Origin: Sedimenticola thiotaurini
GTDB lineage: Bacteria; Pseudomonadota; Gammaproteobacteria; Chromatiales; Chromatiaceae
DNA: 64,000 bases
NCBI RefSeq assembly: GCF_001007875.1
Contig: NZ_CP011412.1
Coordinates: 186,001 to 250,000, forward strand
Reading direction: 5' to 3'
Each line of letters opens with the position of its first letter. Within the stretch, counting starts at the first letter, position 1. Below, one piece after another: positions 63,796 through 64,000 of the stretch. Under the pieces are notes generated by a model. The model ran no database searches and was not told where the DNA came from. It worked only from the letters and a program-made list of their open reading frames with translations. The translations under genes were made by a program, and so were the position numbers.

Positions 63796-64000
63796 TTACT
63801 TTTTACGTTTCGGTATGTAGAGATCGGTGAGGGTGCCTTCGAACGCTTCCGCTGCCATAGCCACTGTCTCAGACAGGGTTGGGTGGGGATGGACGGTGAG
63901 GCTGATATCGGACGCGTCACAGCCCATCTCGATCGCCAGACACACCTCGGCGATCAGATCCCCGGCGTTGGGACCGACAATACCGGCACCGATCACCTGG
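63796..64000 (-). CDS. lpdA: Dihydrolipoyl dehydrogenase, C-terminal end (5' truncated by window)
   Basis: The frame is open to the window edge and ends in TAA at 63796-63798, leaving about 67 residues. VIGAGIVGPNAGDLIAEVCLAIEMG and TVHPHPTLSETVAMAAEAFEG are the interface domain of dihydrolipoyl dehydrogenase; the HPHPTLSE motif holds the catalytic His-Glu dyad (E3 of 2-oxo acid dehydrogenase complexes). The C-terminal tail DLYIPKRKK is typical for gammaproteobacterial Lpd. Confidence 0.93.
   Translation of the reverse strand, partial: QVIGAGIVGPNAGDLIAEVCLAIEMGCDASDISLTVHPHPTLSETVAMAAEAFEGTLTDLYIPKRKK

Overview
The window is a continuous stretch of GC-rich gammaproteobacterial chromosome. 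Gene content fits a free-living or symbiotic sulfur-oxidiser-type lineage such as Chromatiales/Sedimenticola relatives, but that placement is inference, since no rRNA or other decisive marker is present. About 58 protein genes are visible, two of them cut by the window edges. I saw no tRNA, rRNA, CRISPR array, insertion sequence, prophage or integration site. Most entries are ordinary core and transport genes.

Left part (1-8.1 kb): the tail of a secreted protein, a photolyase, a DASS anion transporter, a two-gene c-di-GMP operon (HD-GYP protein plus GGDEF/EAL protein, both with degenerate catalytic motifs) and recQ. From 8.1 to 16 kb lies the most unusual part, a minus-strand envelope module. 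In transcription order it holds a small Cys-containing secreted protein, an outer-membrane-barrel-like protein, a secreted Fn3-like protein, an ECF sigma factor, a zinc-motif-less membrane anti-sigma factor, a secreted subtilase and a 419-aa Cys-rich secreted protein. Three start regions in this module carry the same two-block promoter (GAACC, exactly 17 nt, CGAC..A), which predicts a self-contained sigma regulon. The periplasmic domain of the anti-sigma factor reads like the prodomain of the subtilase encoded next to it, suggesting a protease/anti-sigma control circuit.

From 16 to 24 kb: a giant MscK-type mechanosensitive channel, then a complete nickel-uptake locus nikR-nikK-nikM-nikL-nikQ-nikO with a clear NikR-type operator. 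NikM appears to start at an AUC codon. From 24 to 33 kb: a TSUP permease, pirin, HlyU-like protein, a CHASE2 histidine kinase coupled to a TerB-like protein, cytochrome c', an Old Yellow Enzyme and a PanP-type decarboxylase. From 33 to 46 kb: a PAS/GGDEF/EAL protein, a Tat-exported aldo/keto reductase, an NTP/NDP-exchanger-like carrier, cyclopropane fatty acid synthase, DUF1330, beta carbonic anhydrase, malate synthase G, an MFS carrier, a LysE exporter and an EamA permease.

From 46 to 64 kb: a dppABCDF peptide ABC operon, a CcdA/thioredoxin pair, a HypT-like LysR regulator preceded by a coupled 31-codon ORF, YbgA- and YfcH-like genes, a LysR/EamA divergent pair, another EamA gene, a HisPJQM-type amino-acid ABC operon, a 47-aa acidic protein without Lys or Arg next to a class I cytochrome c, and the end of dihydrolipoyl dehydrogenase. 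Several transcription units end in long perfect GC-rich hairpins that lack a U-tract.
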